Shown in pieces: positions 1 through 8,085 of a DNA stretch of 34,049 nucleotides. The first letter of the stretch is position 1, and each line of letters begins with the position of its first letter. The notes beneath the pieces are model-generated. The model did not search any database. It was not told the origin of the DNA and worked only from the letters and a program-made list of their open reading frames with translations. The stretch is from the NCBI GenBank assembly GCA_003249625.1, contig QKII01000100.1:1-34049 (forward strand), in the 5' to 3' direction. Position numbers and translations under genes: made by a program. Origin of the DNA: Propionivibrio sp. GTDB taxonomy: Bacteria > Pseudomonadota > Gammaproteobacteria > Burkholderiales > Rhodocyclaceae.

Positions 1-1
1 G

Positions 2-352
2 GGTTTCGTCGAACCGGCGCTGATGCAGTATGCGGTGCGCCTCGTCTGCGCCACGCGCCAGCCGGCGAAGTACGGTCTGCCCGAGTTTGAACCGTGGATT
101 ACCTTCGGGGCCAGCCCGCGCGCGACGATCAACCTCGTCGAGGGTGCGCGGGCGCTGGCGTTCCTGCGCGGCAGGGACTACGTCTTGCCGGAGGACATGA
201 GCGAACTCGTCCCCGATGTACTACGGCACCGACTCGTGCTTTCCTACCAGGCGCTCGCCGAGGGGATGACAGCCGACGCCATCATCGCCAAACTGACGCA
301 GCACATCCCCGTCCCGGTTAAGGCGCTGGAAAGCCATGTCCAGGCCAGTTAG
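2..352 (+). CDS. MoxR-family AAA+ ATPase, C-terminal part (5' end outside window)
   Basis: The reading frame is open from base 2 and ends at the TAG at 350-352, so only the last ~116 residues are present. What remains is the helical lid and C-terminal part of a MoxR ATPase: the ITFGASPRATINLVEGARA stretch carries the sensor-2 type arginine, and it is followed by the typical region reading LPEDMSELVPDVLRHRLVL. Walker A and B motifs lie upstream of the window. MoxR proteins act as cytoplasmic chaperone-like ATPases that work with VWA-domain partners. The next gene (DUF58) starts inside this one with a 17-base overlap and a VWA gene follows, which is the usual MoxR-DUF58-VWA order. Family is secure; the substrate is unknown. 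Confidence 0.93.
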   Translation, partial: GFVEPALMQYAVRLVCATRQPAKYGLPEFEPWITFGASPRATINLVEGARALAFLRGRDYVLPEDMSELVPDVLRHRLVLSYQALAEGMTADAIIAKLTQHIPVPVKALESHVQAS

Positions 353-1295
353 TCCGGCCGATGCCGAGCAGTTGCTGCTGCGCCTTGAGTGGACGGTAAT
401 CCGGCGGCTTGACGGACTGCTGCACGGCGACTATCGATGCTTTTTTCGCGGACCGGGCATCGATCTCGCCGACCTGCGCGAGTACCAATACCACGATGAT
501 GTGCGCCACATCGACTGGAACGTGACCGCGCGCATGCAGACACCGTACGTGCGTGTCTTCAACGAGGATCGCGACCTTACTGCCTGGTTCCTGCTCGATC
601 TCTCGGCCTCGCTAGATTTTGGAGCACGTGTGAAGAAACTGGCCGTTTCAGCCCAGTTTGTCGGCGTGCTGGCGCGGCTGCTCACGCGCCATGGCAACCG
701 TGTCGGCGCGTTGTGCTACGGAAGTTCAGTCGACACCGTCGTCCCGGCGCGCAGTGGGCGGCGTCACGTGTTGCACCTGCTGCACGTCCTGCTCGCCCGG
801 CCGGTGACCCAACCGGCACCGACACAACTCGCCACGCTGCTCGACCACGCGGCGCGCGTGGTACCGCGACGTTCGCTGGTGTTCGTCGTATCGGACTTTA
901 TCAGTGCCTCGGGTTGGGAAGAGTCCCTCGGACACTTGGCGCTACGCCACGAAGTCATCGCGGTGCGCCTGTCCGACCCGCTCGAACACGAACTGCCAGA
1001 TATCGGCATGCTGCTTCTGCAGGACAGCGAGAGCGGCGATCAACTGTTCGTCGATACGCACGACAAGGGGTTCCGCAAGCGCTTTGCGGAACTCGCCGCA
1101 CAGCGCGAAGAGAAACTGCGCGACAGCTTCGCCAACGCCGGCGTTGACGCGCTCGAACTTTCCACTGACAGCGATCTGCTTGATGCCCTGCTGCGCTTCG
1201 CCGAACTGCGAGAATTGCGTAGTCGCGCAACCAGCGGGGGCGGCATGCCAACACATCTCGAAGCTCGCCAGGCGTCGGAGGCTGGCAGACCATGA
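336..1295 (+). CDS. DUF58 domain-containing protein (MoxR-associated)
   Basis: A 319-residue cytoplasmic protein. Residues ~45-66 carry the DUF58 hallmark (LREYQYHDDVRHIDWNVTAR), followed by a VWA-like fold with the LLDLSASLDFG segment near residue 90 in place of a full MIDAS motif. The ATG at 336 lies within the end of the MoxR gene, with GGAAAG just upstream as a modest ribosome site, and the 3' end overlaps the next gene by 4 bases (ATGA). The three genes are therefore very probably co-transcribed and translationally coupled. DUF58 proteins accompany MoxR ATPases and VWA membrane proteins in Bat-like clusters; their molecular role is not settled. Confidence 0.93.
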   Translation: MSRPVSPADAEQLLLRLEWTVIRRLDGLLHGDYRCFFRGPGIDLADLREYQYHDDVRHIDWNVTARMQTPYVRVFNEDRDLTAWFLLDLSASLDFGARVKKLAVSAQFVGVLARLLTRHGNRVGALCYGSSVDTVVPARSGRRHVLHLLHVLLARPVTQPAPTQLATLLDHAARVVPRRSLVFVVSDFISASGWEESLGHLALRHEVIAVRLSDPLEHELPDIGMLLLQDSESGDQLFVDTHDKGFRKRFAELAAQREEKLRDSFANAGVDALELSTDSDLLDALLRFAELRELRSRATSGGGMPTHLEARQASEAGRP

Positions 1296-2338
1296 CCTTC
1301 CAATGGCCGCTGATGCTCTGGGCGTTGTTGACTGTTCCTGCGCTGATTGCCCTGTACCTGCTCATCCTGCGCCGCAAGCGGCAAGCGGCGCTACGCTACG
1401 CCAATCTCGGACTGGTACGCGAGGCGCTGGGCCCAGGCAACCGCCTGCGTCGCCATATCCCTCCGGCGCTATTCCTGCTGGCCCTGACACTGATGTTGTT
1501 GGCCACCGCGCGCCCGTTCTCCATGGTGATCCTGCCAACGCAACAGGAAACGGTGATCCTGGCCATGGACGTCTCCGGCAGCATGCGGGCCAACGACGTG
1601 CAACCGAATCGGCTGGAAGCAGCACAAGCGGCCGCGAAAGCGTTTCTTACCGAACTGCCGCCACGCACCAAGGTCGGCATCGTCGCCTTCGCCGCCACGG
1701 CCTCGGTCGTGCAGGCGCCGACCCTGTCACGTGAGGACCTCGTCGCAGCCATCGACCGATTCCAGTTGCAGCGTGGCACCGCCACCGGCAGCGGCCTGAT
1801 CGTCGCCCTGGCCACACTGTTCCCGGATGCTGGCATCGACATCAGCCAGTTGATTTATGGCCGTCCTTTGCAGAGCAACAGCAATGCGCCGATCGGTCAA
1901 ACCAGGAAACCCAAAGAGGATTTCGTTCCCGTCGCCCCGGGATCGAACCACTCGGCGGCCATCATCCTGCTCACCGACGGCCAGCGCACGACAGGGCCGG
2001 ATGCTGCGGAAGCGGCGAAAATGGTCGCCGAGCGTGGCATTCGCGTCTATACCGTCGGCTTCGGTACCAAGGAAGGCGAGACGATCGGCTTCGAGGGCTG
2101 GTCCATGCGCGTGCGCCTCGACGAAGAAAGCCTCAAGAACGTCGCGGAAATCACCCACGGCGAGTATTTCTACGCAGGAACAGCCGTCGACCTGAAGAAG
2201 ATCTACGAGTCGCTGACGGCGAAGATTGCCTTCGAGAAGAAACAGACGGAGATCACCGCGCTGTTCGCCGCTGTCGCGGCGTTTCTGGCAATTATCGCAG
2301 CCGGCCTGTCGTTATGGTGGTACGGGCGGGTCCTTTAA
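1292..2338 (+). CDS. VWA-domain membrane protein (BatA-like)
   Basis: A 348-residue protein with hydrophobic segments near residues 7-26 and 57-73, a von Willebrand A domain, and a C-terminal membrane helix (~325-345) ending WWYGRVL. The MIDAS metal site is intact: DVSGS at residues 93-97 and a downstream LLTDGQRTTG segment. This topology (two N-terminal helices, an exposed VWA domain, a C-terminal anchor) is that of BatA/aerotolerance-type proteins. It overlaps the DUF58 gene by 4 bases and closes the cluster; no BatB-like second VWA or TPR gene follows, because the next gene is leuD on the other strand. It is inferred to act in the inner membrane as partner of the MoxR ATPase. Confidence 0.92.
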   Translation: MTFQWPLMLWALLTVPALIALYLLILRRKRQAALRYANLGLVREALGPGNRLRRHIPPALFLLALTLMLLATARPFSMVILPTQQETVILAMDVSGSMRANDVQPNRLEAAQAAAKAFLTELPPRTKVGIVAFAATASVVQAPTLSREDLVAAIDRFQLQRGTATGSGLIVALATLFPDAGIDISQLIYGRPLQSNSNAPIGQTRKPKEDFVPVAPGSNHSAAIILLTDGQRTTGPDAAEAAKMVAERGIRVYTVGFGTKEGETIGFEGWSMRVRLDEESLKNVAEITHGEYFYAGTAVDLKKIYESLTAKIAFEKKQTEITALFAAVAAFLAIIAAGLSLWWYGRVL

Positions 2339-2364
2339 CCCGCCACCCGCTGCATTGCAACCTT

Positions 2365-2384
2365 CCCCCGGCTCGCGCCGGGGG
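2365..2384. terminator. Perfect GC hairpin between convergent VWA gene and leuD
   Basis: An 8-bp perfect inverted repeat (CCCCCGGC / GCCGGGGG) with a 4-base loop sits 26 bases after the VWA stop and 8 bases beyond the leuD stop. It is placed where a bidirectional terminator would be expected. There is no run of T on either side, so intrinsic termination would be weak; it may instead protect transcript 3' ends. Confidence 0.5.
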
Positions 2385-2392
2385 ACTCGTCA

Positions 2393-3034
2393 TTACGCCG
2401 AGAACAGCCAGGGTTGCGCAGCCTTGTGCTTCGTTTCGAACGCACGGATTTCGTCAGCATGCTGCAGGGTCAGGCCGATTTCATCGAGACCGTTGAGCAG
2501 GCAATGCTTGCGGTGCGGCGTGATGTCGAAGGTGAAGCTGAAGCCGGTCGGCGTCGTCACGGTCTGCGCGGCAAGATCGACGTCGAGCTTGTAGCCTTCC
2601 GTTTCCGCGCATTCCTTGAATAGCCGGTCGACAACCTCGGCCGAGGCCACGATCGGCAACACGCCGTTCTTGAAGGTGTTGGCGAAGAAAATGTCGGCGA
2701 ACGATGGGGCAATGATCACGCGGAAGCCGTAGTCCTCGATGGCCCACGGCGCATGCTCACGGCTCGACCCGCAGCCGAAATTGTCTCGCGCCAACAGCAC
2801 TTCCGACCCTTGGTAGCGCGGCTGATTGAGCACGAAGTCCGGGTTTTTCGGCCGATTCGTGCAGTCCATGCCGGGTTCGCCGTAGTTGGTATAACGCCAC
2901 TCGTCGAACAGGTAGGGGCCAAAACCGCTACGCTTGATCGATTTGAGGAACTGCTTGGGGATGATCGCGTCGGTATCGACGTTGGCGCGGTCGAGCGGGC
3001 ATACAAGCCCGTTGAGGCGGGTAAAGGGTTTCAT
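2393..3034 (-). CDS. leuD: 3-isopropylmalate dehydratase small subunit
   Basis: LeuD, 213 residues, matching the usual ~210. It forms the swivel domain of isopropylmalate isomerase with LeuC, converting 2-isopropylmalate to 3-isopropylmalate in leucine synthesis. The start is the ATG at 3034 ([20 protein letters not shown]), preceded by a strong GAGGAGA ribosome site; a longer in-frame extension upstream is low-complexity, runs back through leuC and is not credible. Family motifs include [13 protein letters not shown], the [13 protein letters not shown] segment and [12 protein letters not shown]. It follows leuC by 14 bases. leuB, the usual next gene, is absent; the locus instead ends against the convergent VWA gene. 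Confidence 0.97.
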   Translation of the reverse strand: MKPFTRLNGLVCPLDRANVDTDAIIPKQFLKSIKRSGFGPYLFDEWRYTNYGEPGMDCTNRPKNPDFVLNQPRYQGSEVLLARDNFGCGSSREHAPWAIEDYGFRVIIAPSFADIFFANTFKNGVLPIVASAEVVDRLFKECAETEGYKLDVDLAAQTVTTPTGFSFTFDITPHRKHCLLNGLDEIGLTLQHADEIRAFETKHKAAQPWLFSA

Positions 3035-3048
3035 GAAATGCTCTCCTC

Positions 3049-4455
3049 TCAGGCTTGACGGACGTCGACAAAGTGGCCGGCGATGGCGGCGGCGGCGGCC
3101 ATCGCCGGGCTTACCAGATGGGTGCGCCCGCCGGGGCCCTGCCGGCCTTCGAAGTTGCGGTTGGAAGTCGAAGCACAGCGCTCGCCCGGTGACAGGCGGT
3201 CGGCATTCATCGCCAGACACATCGAGCAACCCGGCTCACGCCATTCGAAACCGGCTTCGGTAAAGATCTTGTCAAGCCCCTCGGCTTCGGCCTGACGCTT
3301 GACGATGCCGGACCCCGGCACGACCAGCGCCAGCTTGACGTTGGCGGCGACCTTCTTGCCCTTGGCTATGGCCGCAGCCGCACGCAGATCCTCGATACGT
3401 GAATTGGTGCACGAACCGATGAAAACCTTGTCGATCTTGATGTCTGTGATCGGCATGTCGGCCTCGATGCCCATGTATTTCAACGCACGCTCGATGCTGC
3501 CACGGCGAATGGGATCACTCTCGCTGGCTGGATTCGGCACCTTGCCGCCGACTGACGTCACCTGCTCCGGTGAGGTCCCCCAAGTCACCTGCGGCTGGAT
3601 GTCAGCTGCATTCAGTTCGATGACGGTATCGAACTCGGCGTCGGCATCTGATTTGAGGGTTTTCCAGTAAGCAACCGCCTTGGCCCAATCGTCGCCCTTC
3701 GGCGCAGCCGGACGGCCTTCCAGATAACTGATCGTCTTGTCGTCAACGGCCACCAGACCAGCGCGCGCGCCACCTTCAATCGCCAGGTTGCACAACGTCA
3801 TGCGCCCTTCCATCGACAAGCCTTCGACGGCCGTACCGCCGAATTCGACGCAGTAGCCCGTACCTCCGGCGGTGCCGATACATCCGATGATCGCCAGAGC
3901 CATGTCCTTGGCTGTAACACCCTCGCCAAGCTGTCCATTGACCTTGATCAACATGGATTTCGATTTTTTCTGCACCAGCGTCTGGGTGGCCAGCACGTGC
4001 TCGACCTCGGAGGTCCCGATGCCGTGCGCCAGCGCTCCGAAAGCGCCATGCGTTGCCGTGTGGCTGTCACCACAGACGACGGTCATGCCCGGCAGCGTCG
4101 CACCGTTTTCCGGCGCAATGACGTGGATAATGCCCTGGTTGGCATGCTTGAACGGGAAGTAGATCTGCGCGCCGAATTCCTTGATGTTGGCATCCAGCGT
4201 ATCGACCTGCAGCTTGGAGACCGGATCTTCGATGCCCTTGTCCCAGTTGTTGGTCGGCGTATTGTGGTCAGGTACCGCAACCACCGTTTCCTTGCGCCAT
4301 GGCTTGCGCCCGGCCATGCGCAGCCCTTCGAAGGCCTGCGGGCTGGTCACCTCGTGAACGAGGTGGCGGTCGATGTAAAGAAGACAGGTGCCATCCGCTT
4401 CCTGGCGAACGACGTGGCTGTCCCACAGCTTGTCGTAAAGGGTCTTGCCGGCCAT
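3049..4455 (-). CDS. leuC: 3-isopropylmalate dehydratase large subunit
   Basis: LeuC, 468 residues, the aconitase-fold subunit that binds the catalytic [4Fe-4S] cluster. Cluster cysteines are visible in [10 protein letters not shown] and in [31 protein letters not shown] is another signature. The start chosen is the ATG at 4455 ([16 protein letters not shown]), with AGGAGAG upstream; a longer frame reaching 4560 would run through the promoter. It is the first gene of a leuC-leuD operon, divergent from an XRE/MmyB-type regulator. A sigma-70-like promoter (4532-4560) and a GC hairpin (4503-4521) precede it. Enzyme assignment is secure. Confidence 0.97.
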   Translation of the reverse strand: MAGKTLYDKLWDSHVVRQEADGTCLLYIDRHLVHEVTSPQAFEGLRMAGRKPWRKETVVAVPDHNTPTNNWDKGIEDPVSKLQVDTLDANIKEFGAQIYFPFKHANQGIIHVIAPENGATLPGMTVVCGDSHTATHGAFGALAHGIGTSEVEHVLATQTLVQKKSKSMLIKVNGQLGEGVTAKDMALAIIGCIGTAGGTGYCVEFGGTAVEGLSMEGRMTLCNLAIEGGARAGLVAVDDKTISYLEGRPAAPKGDDWAKAVAYWKTLKSDADAEFDTVIELNAADIQPQVTWGTSPEQVTSVGGKVPNPASESDPIRRGSIERALKYMGIEADMPITDIKIDKVFIGSCTNSRIEDLRAAAAIAKGKKVAANVKLALVVPGSGIVKRQAEAEGLDKIFTEAGFEWREPGCSMCLAMNADRLSPGERCASTSNRNFEGRQGPGGRTHLVSPAMAAAAAIAGHFVDVRQA

Positions 4456-4502
4456 TTGAATCTCTCCTAACAAACACGCCGTTCTGGCGTACCGACGGGG
4501 AA

Positions 4503-4521
4503 CCCGGCGCCTCTCGCCGGG
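4503..4521 (-). other. Stem-loop in the leuC leader
   Basis: A perfect 7-bp inverted repeat (CCCGGCG / CGCCGGG) with a 5-base loop lies between the predicted leuC promoter and the gene. If transcription starts near 4525, this hairpin forms almost at the 5' end of the mRNA, a position typical of a stabilising 5' stem. I see no leucine-rich leader peptide and no T run, so it does not look like a classical attenuator. Confidence 0.45.
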
Positions 4522-4531
4522 AATGTGCGCG

Positions 4532-4560
4532 ATATTAGCGAGCCCTCTATACCCTGACAA
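4532..4560 (-). promoter_or_regulatory. Sigma-70-type promoter of leuCD
   Basis: On the minus strand, TTGTCA (4555-4560) is separated by exactly 17 bases from TAATAT (4532-4537). The -35 box matches consensus at 5 of 6 positions and the -10 box at 4 of 6. The predicted start is ~70 bases upstream of the leuC ATG. The palindrome at 4565-4588 ends 4 bases upstream of the -35 box. Confidence 0.55.
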
Positions 4561-4564
4561 GACG

Positions 4565-4588
4565 AGTATTTATACTGGTATAAGTACT
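4565..4588. promoter_or_regulatory. 24-bp near-perfect palindrome, probable operator between leuC and XRE regulator
   Basis: The sequence reads AGTA-T-TTATAC-T, centre, G-GTATAA-G-TACT. It equals its own reverse complement at 20 of 24 positions, failing only at symmetric positions 5/20 and 12/13. It ends 19 bases before the GTG start of the regulator and lies directly upstream of the leuC -35 box. TATACT/TATAAG within it could also be the -10 of the regulator gene. The best reading is an autoregulatory operator for the adjacent regulator; binding is inferred, not shown. Confidence 0.6.
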
Positions 4589-4607
4589 AACAGCCAGGAA
4601 GCAAAAC

Positions 4608-5408
4608 GTGAAGAATGAAGCCGCCCGCGCCCGCAGAAAAGAGCTTGCCGCCTTCCTGCATGCCTTGCGCAGTCGCAGCCAGCCAACGGATTTCGGGTTT
4701 CCCGCCGGCAGTCGTCGCCGCACTGCCGGTCTTCGCCGCGAGGAGATGGCCCAACTCGTCGGCATCAGTGCTACCTGGTACACATGGATTGAACAGGAAC
4801 GCGAGGTCAACATTTCCGCCGACGCGCTCGACCGCTTGGCCGCCAACCTTCGCCTGACGCGTAGCGAGCGCGCCTATCTCTTCGAAATCGCCGATCGCCG
4901 CGATCCGCGACCCGGCCATTCCGAGAGCGACAATGTGCCGCCGCTGCTGATCGAATTGCTGGCCGATATCGGCGTACCGGCCTACCTGATGGGGCGCTAC
5001 TGGGATCTGATCGCCTGGAACAATGCAGCCGCCGATCTATTCGCCGGTTGGCTGGATGCTCCACGCAATGACGACGAACCGCCCAACCTGTTGCGCTTCG
5101 TCTTTCTCATGCCGCAAACCCGGACATTCCTCGTCGATTGGGAAGCACGTGCGCGACGGATCACGGCCGAATTCCGTGCCGACTGCCGCAACAGCCTGGA
5201 AGATCCTGCTCTGCTCCAACTTGTCGACGAACTCTCAGCCGGTAGCTCCGACTTCGCCCGTTTCTGGAAGCAGCACGACGTACTCGAGCGCCAGGGCGGC
5301 GAGCGCGGCTTTCTACACCCTCAACGCGGCGAGATCACCTACCAACAGGCGACGCTGCGGCCGGACGAGCACGAACACCTGAAATTTGTGATGCTCAAGC
5401 CGATGTAG
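4608..5408 (+). CDS. XRE-family transcriptional regulator with MmyB-like ligand-binding domain
   Basis: A 266-residue protein. Residues ~20-75 form an XRE helix-turn-helix (RTAGLRREEMAQLVGISATWYTWIEQ), and ~95-260 match the MmyB-type PAS-like ligand-binding domain, with the typical NAAADLFAGW and HPQRGEITYQQATLRP segments. Relatives in actinobacteria and proteobacteria usually control a neighbouring redox enzyme, often an SDR, and are thought to bind a small hydrophobic ligand. The start is GTG at 4608 with AGGAAG upstream. It is divergent from leuC across a 24-bp palindrome, and its 3' end overlaps the convergent pgeF by 14 bases. Target genes are unknown; itself and possibly leuCD are the candidates in view. 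Confidence 0.88.
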   Translation: MKNEAARARRKELAAFLHALRSRSQPTDFGFPAGSRRRTAGLRREEMAQLVGISATWYTWIEQEREVNISADALDRLAANLRLTRSERAYLFEIADRRDPRPGHSESDNVPPLLIELLADIGVPAYLMGRYWDLIAWNNAAADLFAGWLDAPRNDDEPPNLLRFVFLMPQTRTFLVDWEARARRITAEFRADCRNSLEDPALLQLVDELSAGSSDFARFWKQHDVLERQGGERGFLHPQRGEITYQQATLRPDEHEHLKFVMLKPM

Positions 5409-6159
5409 GGGGATTCAGCCAGATCAGCGAGGCCATCCGCCCCGTCTGCCCGTCGCGACGGTAGGAGAAAAAACGCTCCTTCTCGGTAACCGTGCAGAAA
5501 TCGCCTCCGGATACGTGCGCAATACCCATCCTCGCCAATCGTTGGCGTGCAAGCAGATAGATATCGGCGAGCCACTTGCCATGGGCCACGGGCTTGAATG
5601 CCTCGGCTGCCTCTGGCGCATCCGCCATGAAGGAATCACGCACCTCGCCACCAACCTCGAAGGTGCGTGGCCCGATGGCCGGACCGAGCCAGGCTATTAT
5701 TTCGCGACCAGGAACGGCCATCGCCGCGACCGTTGCTTCGAGCACGCCCGAAAGCAATCCGCGCCATCCAGCATGTGCTGCTGCCACGACCGTTCCTGCC
5801 GTATTGCAGAACAGCACCGGAAGGCAGTCGGCTGTCATCACGACGCATGCCACTCCCGGTTGGCTGGAAAATGACGCATCGGCTTCAGGCCGAGTCGCTG
5901 CGCCGACAAACTCCGCGGCATTAACGACCCTTGTGCCGTGAACCTGATTGAGCCACACCGGCATGCCGCCAACATGCCGGCAGACGATGGCGCGATTGTC
6001 GGTAACTGCCGCCGGTTCGTCGCCAACGTGATCGCCAAGATTAAGGCTGAAAAATGCATTGCCGCTGACACCGCCACTGCGTGTCGTCACGAGACAGCTC
6101 ACACCCGTCGGCGCCGGCCAGTCGGGAATAATCGGTTCAAACCTACTCGAGATCGTCAT
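5395..6159 (-). CDS. pgeF: Peptidoglycan editing factor / YfiH-type purine nucleoside phosphorylase-laccase domain protein
   Basis: A 254-residue protein of the YfiH/DUF152 (Cu-oxidase_4, LACC1) family. The metal-site residues are present: His in LNLGDHVGDE, Cys in MTADCLPVLFCN and His in AAHAGWRGLLSG. In E. coli the homologue prevents misincorporation of L-Ser at position 2 of the peptidoglycan stem peptide; other members act on purine nucleosides. The ATG at 6159 (MTISSRFEPIIPDWPAP) has a GAGGACGAGG ribosome site inside the end of rluD, and the two genes overlap by 17 bases, so they are likely coupled. rluD-pgeF(yfiH) adjacency is common in proteobacteria. The 3' end overlaps the convergent regulator gene. 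Confidence 0.94.
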   Translation of the reverse strand: MTISSRFEPIIPDWPAPTGVSCLVTTRSGGVSGNAFFSLNLGDHVGDEPAAVTDNRAIVCRHVGGMPVWLNQVHGTRVVNAAEFVGAATRPEADASFSSQPGVACVVMTADCLPVLFCNTAGTVVAAAHAGWRGLLSGVLEATVAAMAVPGREIIAWLGPAIGPRTFEVGGEVRDSFMADAPEAAEAFKPVAHGKWLADIYLLARQRLARMGIAHVSGGDFCTVTEKERFFSYRRDGQTGRMASLIWLNPPTSA

Positions 6160-7273
6160 CCTCGTCCTCGGGACCATCGCCGCGAGCGTAGATGATTTCA
6201 GGACCGTCCTCGAAGTCGTCGTCCCAATCCTCATCATCCTCTTCGGCCGCCTGCGCCTCGAAAGCCAGCATGCGTGCCGTCGCGATCAATTCGTCCATAT
6301 CTTCCGGCAATTCCGACTTCCAGAGCATCGTTTTCCCGGTCTTCGGATGCACCAGCCCTAGTCGCCGCGCATGTAACGCCTGGCGCGGGAACACCGGACC
6401 AATGGGAATGCGGCTCGCCCCGCCACCATAGATCGGGTCACCGACCAACGGATGGCCAATCGACGCCATATGCACGCGAATCTGGTGCGTCCGTCCGGTT
6501 TCCAGCGCGCATTCGACGAGCGTGCAGTCAATGAAGCGCTCGACGATGCGGTAATGAGTACGTGCCGGCTTGCCACTACGCACGACGGCCATCTTCGTGC
6601 GCTGTGTCGGATGGCGGCCGATCGGCGCATCGACCGTACCGGCGCGTTCCACGTTGCCACGTACCAGCGCATAGTAGTAGCGCTTGACCGATCGGGCCTG
6701 CAACTGACGGACGAGATCTGTCTGTGACTCAAGCGTGCGCGCAACGACCATCAGCCCACTGGTGTCCTTGTCCAGTCGGTGCACAATGCCAGCGCGCGGC
6801 ACCTGCTCCAGCGACGGATCGTGATGCAGCAAGGCATTCTGCAACGTGCCGCTCCAGTTGCCGCTGCCTGGATGCACTACCAGACCGGCCGGTTTGTCGA
6901 CGACGATGATCGACTCGTCCTCGTAGACGATTTCCAATGGGATGGCTTCCGGGCGCGACGAGAGAGACTGCGCATCGGGGGCTTCATCCAGATCAACGAG
7001 TTCCCCGCCCCATAATTTGCATTTCGGATCGGAGACGATTTCGCCATTGACCTTCACGCGGCCATCGCGAATCCAGTTCTGCAAGCGGCTGCGCGAGTGC
7101 CTGGGCCAGAAACGGACCAGCACCAGATCGAGTCGCCGTCCGCTGTCTTCGTCCGGAACCCTTAAGGCATGGCAATCGTTTGCGCTATAATCGCCGCGCT
7201 TTTCACATTGATTTTCCTGTTCCAAATCCTTGGAACAGCTGGTATCTATCTTTTCAGGTGGGATGTTCATCAT
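6143..7273 (-). CDS. rluD: 23S rRNA pseudouridine synthase RluD
   Basis: RluD isomerises uridines 1911/1915/1917 in helix 69 of 23S rRNA. An S4 RNA-binding domain near the N-terminus (RRLDLVLVRFWPRHSRSRLQ) is followed by the catalytic domain, with the RluA/RluD active-site motif HRLDKDTSGL containing the essential Asp and a downstream GRTHQIRVHM signature. Unusually, the protein ends in a strongly acidic low-complexity tail of about 35 residues (EEDDEDWDDDFEDGPE...). The start is uncertain: tandem ATGs at 7273/7270 lack a good ribosome site and coincide with the bamD start on the other strand, a TTG at 7225 is also possible, and no in-frame ATG lies closer to the S4 domain. Its stop overlaps pgeF. 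Confidence 0.9.
   Translation of the reverse strand: MMNIPPEKIDTSCSKDLEQENQCEKRGDYSANDCHALRVPDEDSGRRLDLVLVRFWPRHSRSRLQNWIRDGRVKVNGEIVSDPKCKLWGGELVDLDEAPDAQSLSSRPEAIPLEIVYEDESIIVVDKPAGLVVHPGSGNWSGTLQNALLHHDPSLEQVPRAGIVHRLDKDTSGLMVVARTLESQTDLVRQLQARSVKRYYYALVRGNVERAGTVDAPIGRHPTQRTKMAVVRSGKPARTHYRIVERFIDCTLVECALETGRTHQIRVHMASIGHPLVGDPIYGGGASRIPIGPVFPRQALHARRLGLVHPKTGKTMLWKSELPEDMDELIATARMLAFEAQAAEEDDEDWDDDFEDGPEIIYARGDGPEDEDDDLE
7186..7191 (+). promoter_or_regulatory. -10 box (TATAAT) of the bamD promoter
   Basis: A consensus TATAAT sits 81 bases upstream of the bamD ATG. No good -35 box is visible at the correct spacing (TTAAGG at 18 bases is poor). The same box lies inside the N-terminal coding part of rluD on the opposite strand, so the two divergent genes overlap in their 5' ends. 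Confidence 0.5.
7217..7238. other. Perfect 9-bp inverted repeat in the bamD leader
   Basis: CTGTTCCAA (7217-7225) and TTGGAACAG (7230-7238) are exact reverse complements around a 4-base centre. In the bamD transcript this would be a stable hairpin about 20 bases after the expected transcription start and 17 bases before the AGGTGG ribosome site. As DNA it is a symmetric site that could bind a regulator. Confidence 0.5.
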
Positions 7274-8072
7274 GCGTAGTTTAGCGGCAATCGCAGCGCT
7301 TTTTCTCGCCATGTTCCTTTCGGGCTGCGGATTGCTGCCGGAAGTCAAGGACGAGACCGTCGGCTGGTCAGCCAACAAGCTCTATACCACCGCGAAGGAG
7401 TCGCTGAACGAAAGCGCCTACGAAAACGCCATCAAGTATTATGAAAAACTTGAGTCACGTTACCCTTACGGACGATTCGCCCAACAGGCTCAAATCGACG
7501 TCGCATACGCCTACTGGAAGTCCGGCGAACCGGCATCGGCGCTCGCTGCGTGCGATCGCTTCATCAAACTGCATCCAAACCACCCGAACGTCGACTACGT
7601 CTATTACCTGCGCGGGCTGATCAACTTCAACGAGGACATGGGACTGTTGGGCCATCTCAGCTTACAGGACATGACCGAACGCGATCCCAAAGGCGCACGC
7701 GAATCCTTTGATGCCTTCCGTGAACTGATCAGCCGCTTCCCCGAGAGCAAATACACTCCCGACGCCACGCTGCGCATGACCTATCTCGTCAATGCTCTGG
7801 CCAAGATCGAAGTTCACGTGGCACGCTACTACATCAAGCGCGGCGCCTACCTTGCCGCAATAAACCGGGCTCAATACGCTGTGAAATCCTATCCCGACGT
7901 ACCGGCTACAGAAGAAGCGCTGTTTATCATAGTCAAGGCCTACGACCTGCTCGGCATGAACGACCTTCGCGACGATGCCGAACGCGTCATGCGCAAGAAC
8001 TTCCCGAACAGCGTCTATTACACACGCGGTCTGGATCAACCGGACAAGGGTCCGTGGTGGAAGCTCTGGTAG
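7272..8072 (+). CDS. bamD: Outer membrane assembly lipoprotein BamD
   Basis: A 266-residue lipoprotein (BamD/ComL/YfiO). A type II signal peptide ends in the lipobox LSGC with the acylated Cys at about residue 19, followed by tetratricopeptide repeats (YENAIKYYEKLESRYPYGRFAQQAQIDVAYAYW and similar, described here by position ~45-80). It is the essential lipoprotein partner of BamA in inserting beta-barrel proteins into the outer membrane. The start chosen is the ATG at 7272 (MRSLAAIAALFLAMF) because AGGTGG lies 10 bases upstream; the ATG at 7263 (MFIMRSL) is too close to that site. It is divergent from rluD, a widespread arrangement, and convergent with the YXWGXW gene. Confidence 0.96.
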   Translation: MRSLAAIAALFLAMFLSGCGLLPEVKDETVGWSANKLYTTAKESLNESAYENAIKYYEKLESRYPYGRFAQQAQIDVAYAYWKSGEPASALAACDRFIKLHPNHPNVDYVYYLRGLINFNEDMGLLGHLSLQDMTERDPKGARESFDAFRELISRFPESKYTPDATLRMTYLVNALAKIEVHVARYYIKRGAYLAAINRAQYAVKSYPDVPATEEALFIIVKAYDLLGMNDLRDDAERVMRKNFPNSVYYTRGLDQPDKGPWWKLW

Positions 8073-8085
8073 GCCCCGGTTCGCA

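Noticed and set aside
4554..4576. CTGACA plus TATACT as the promoter of the XRE regulator
   Set aside because: The spacer would be only 11 bases. TATAAG at 4579 gives 19 bases, which is also poor, so no promoter was called for that gene.
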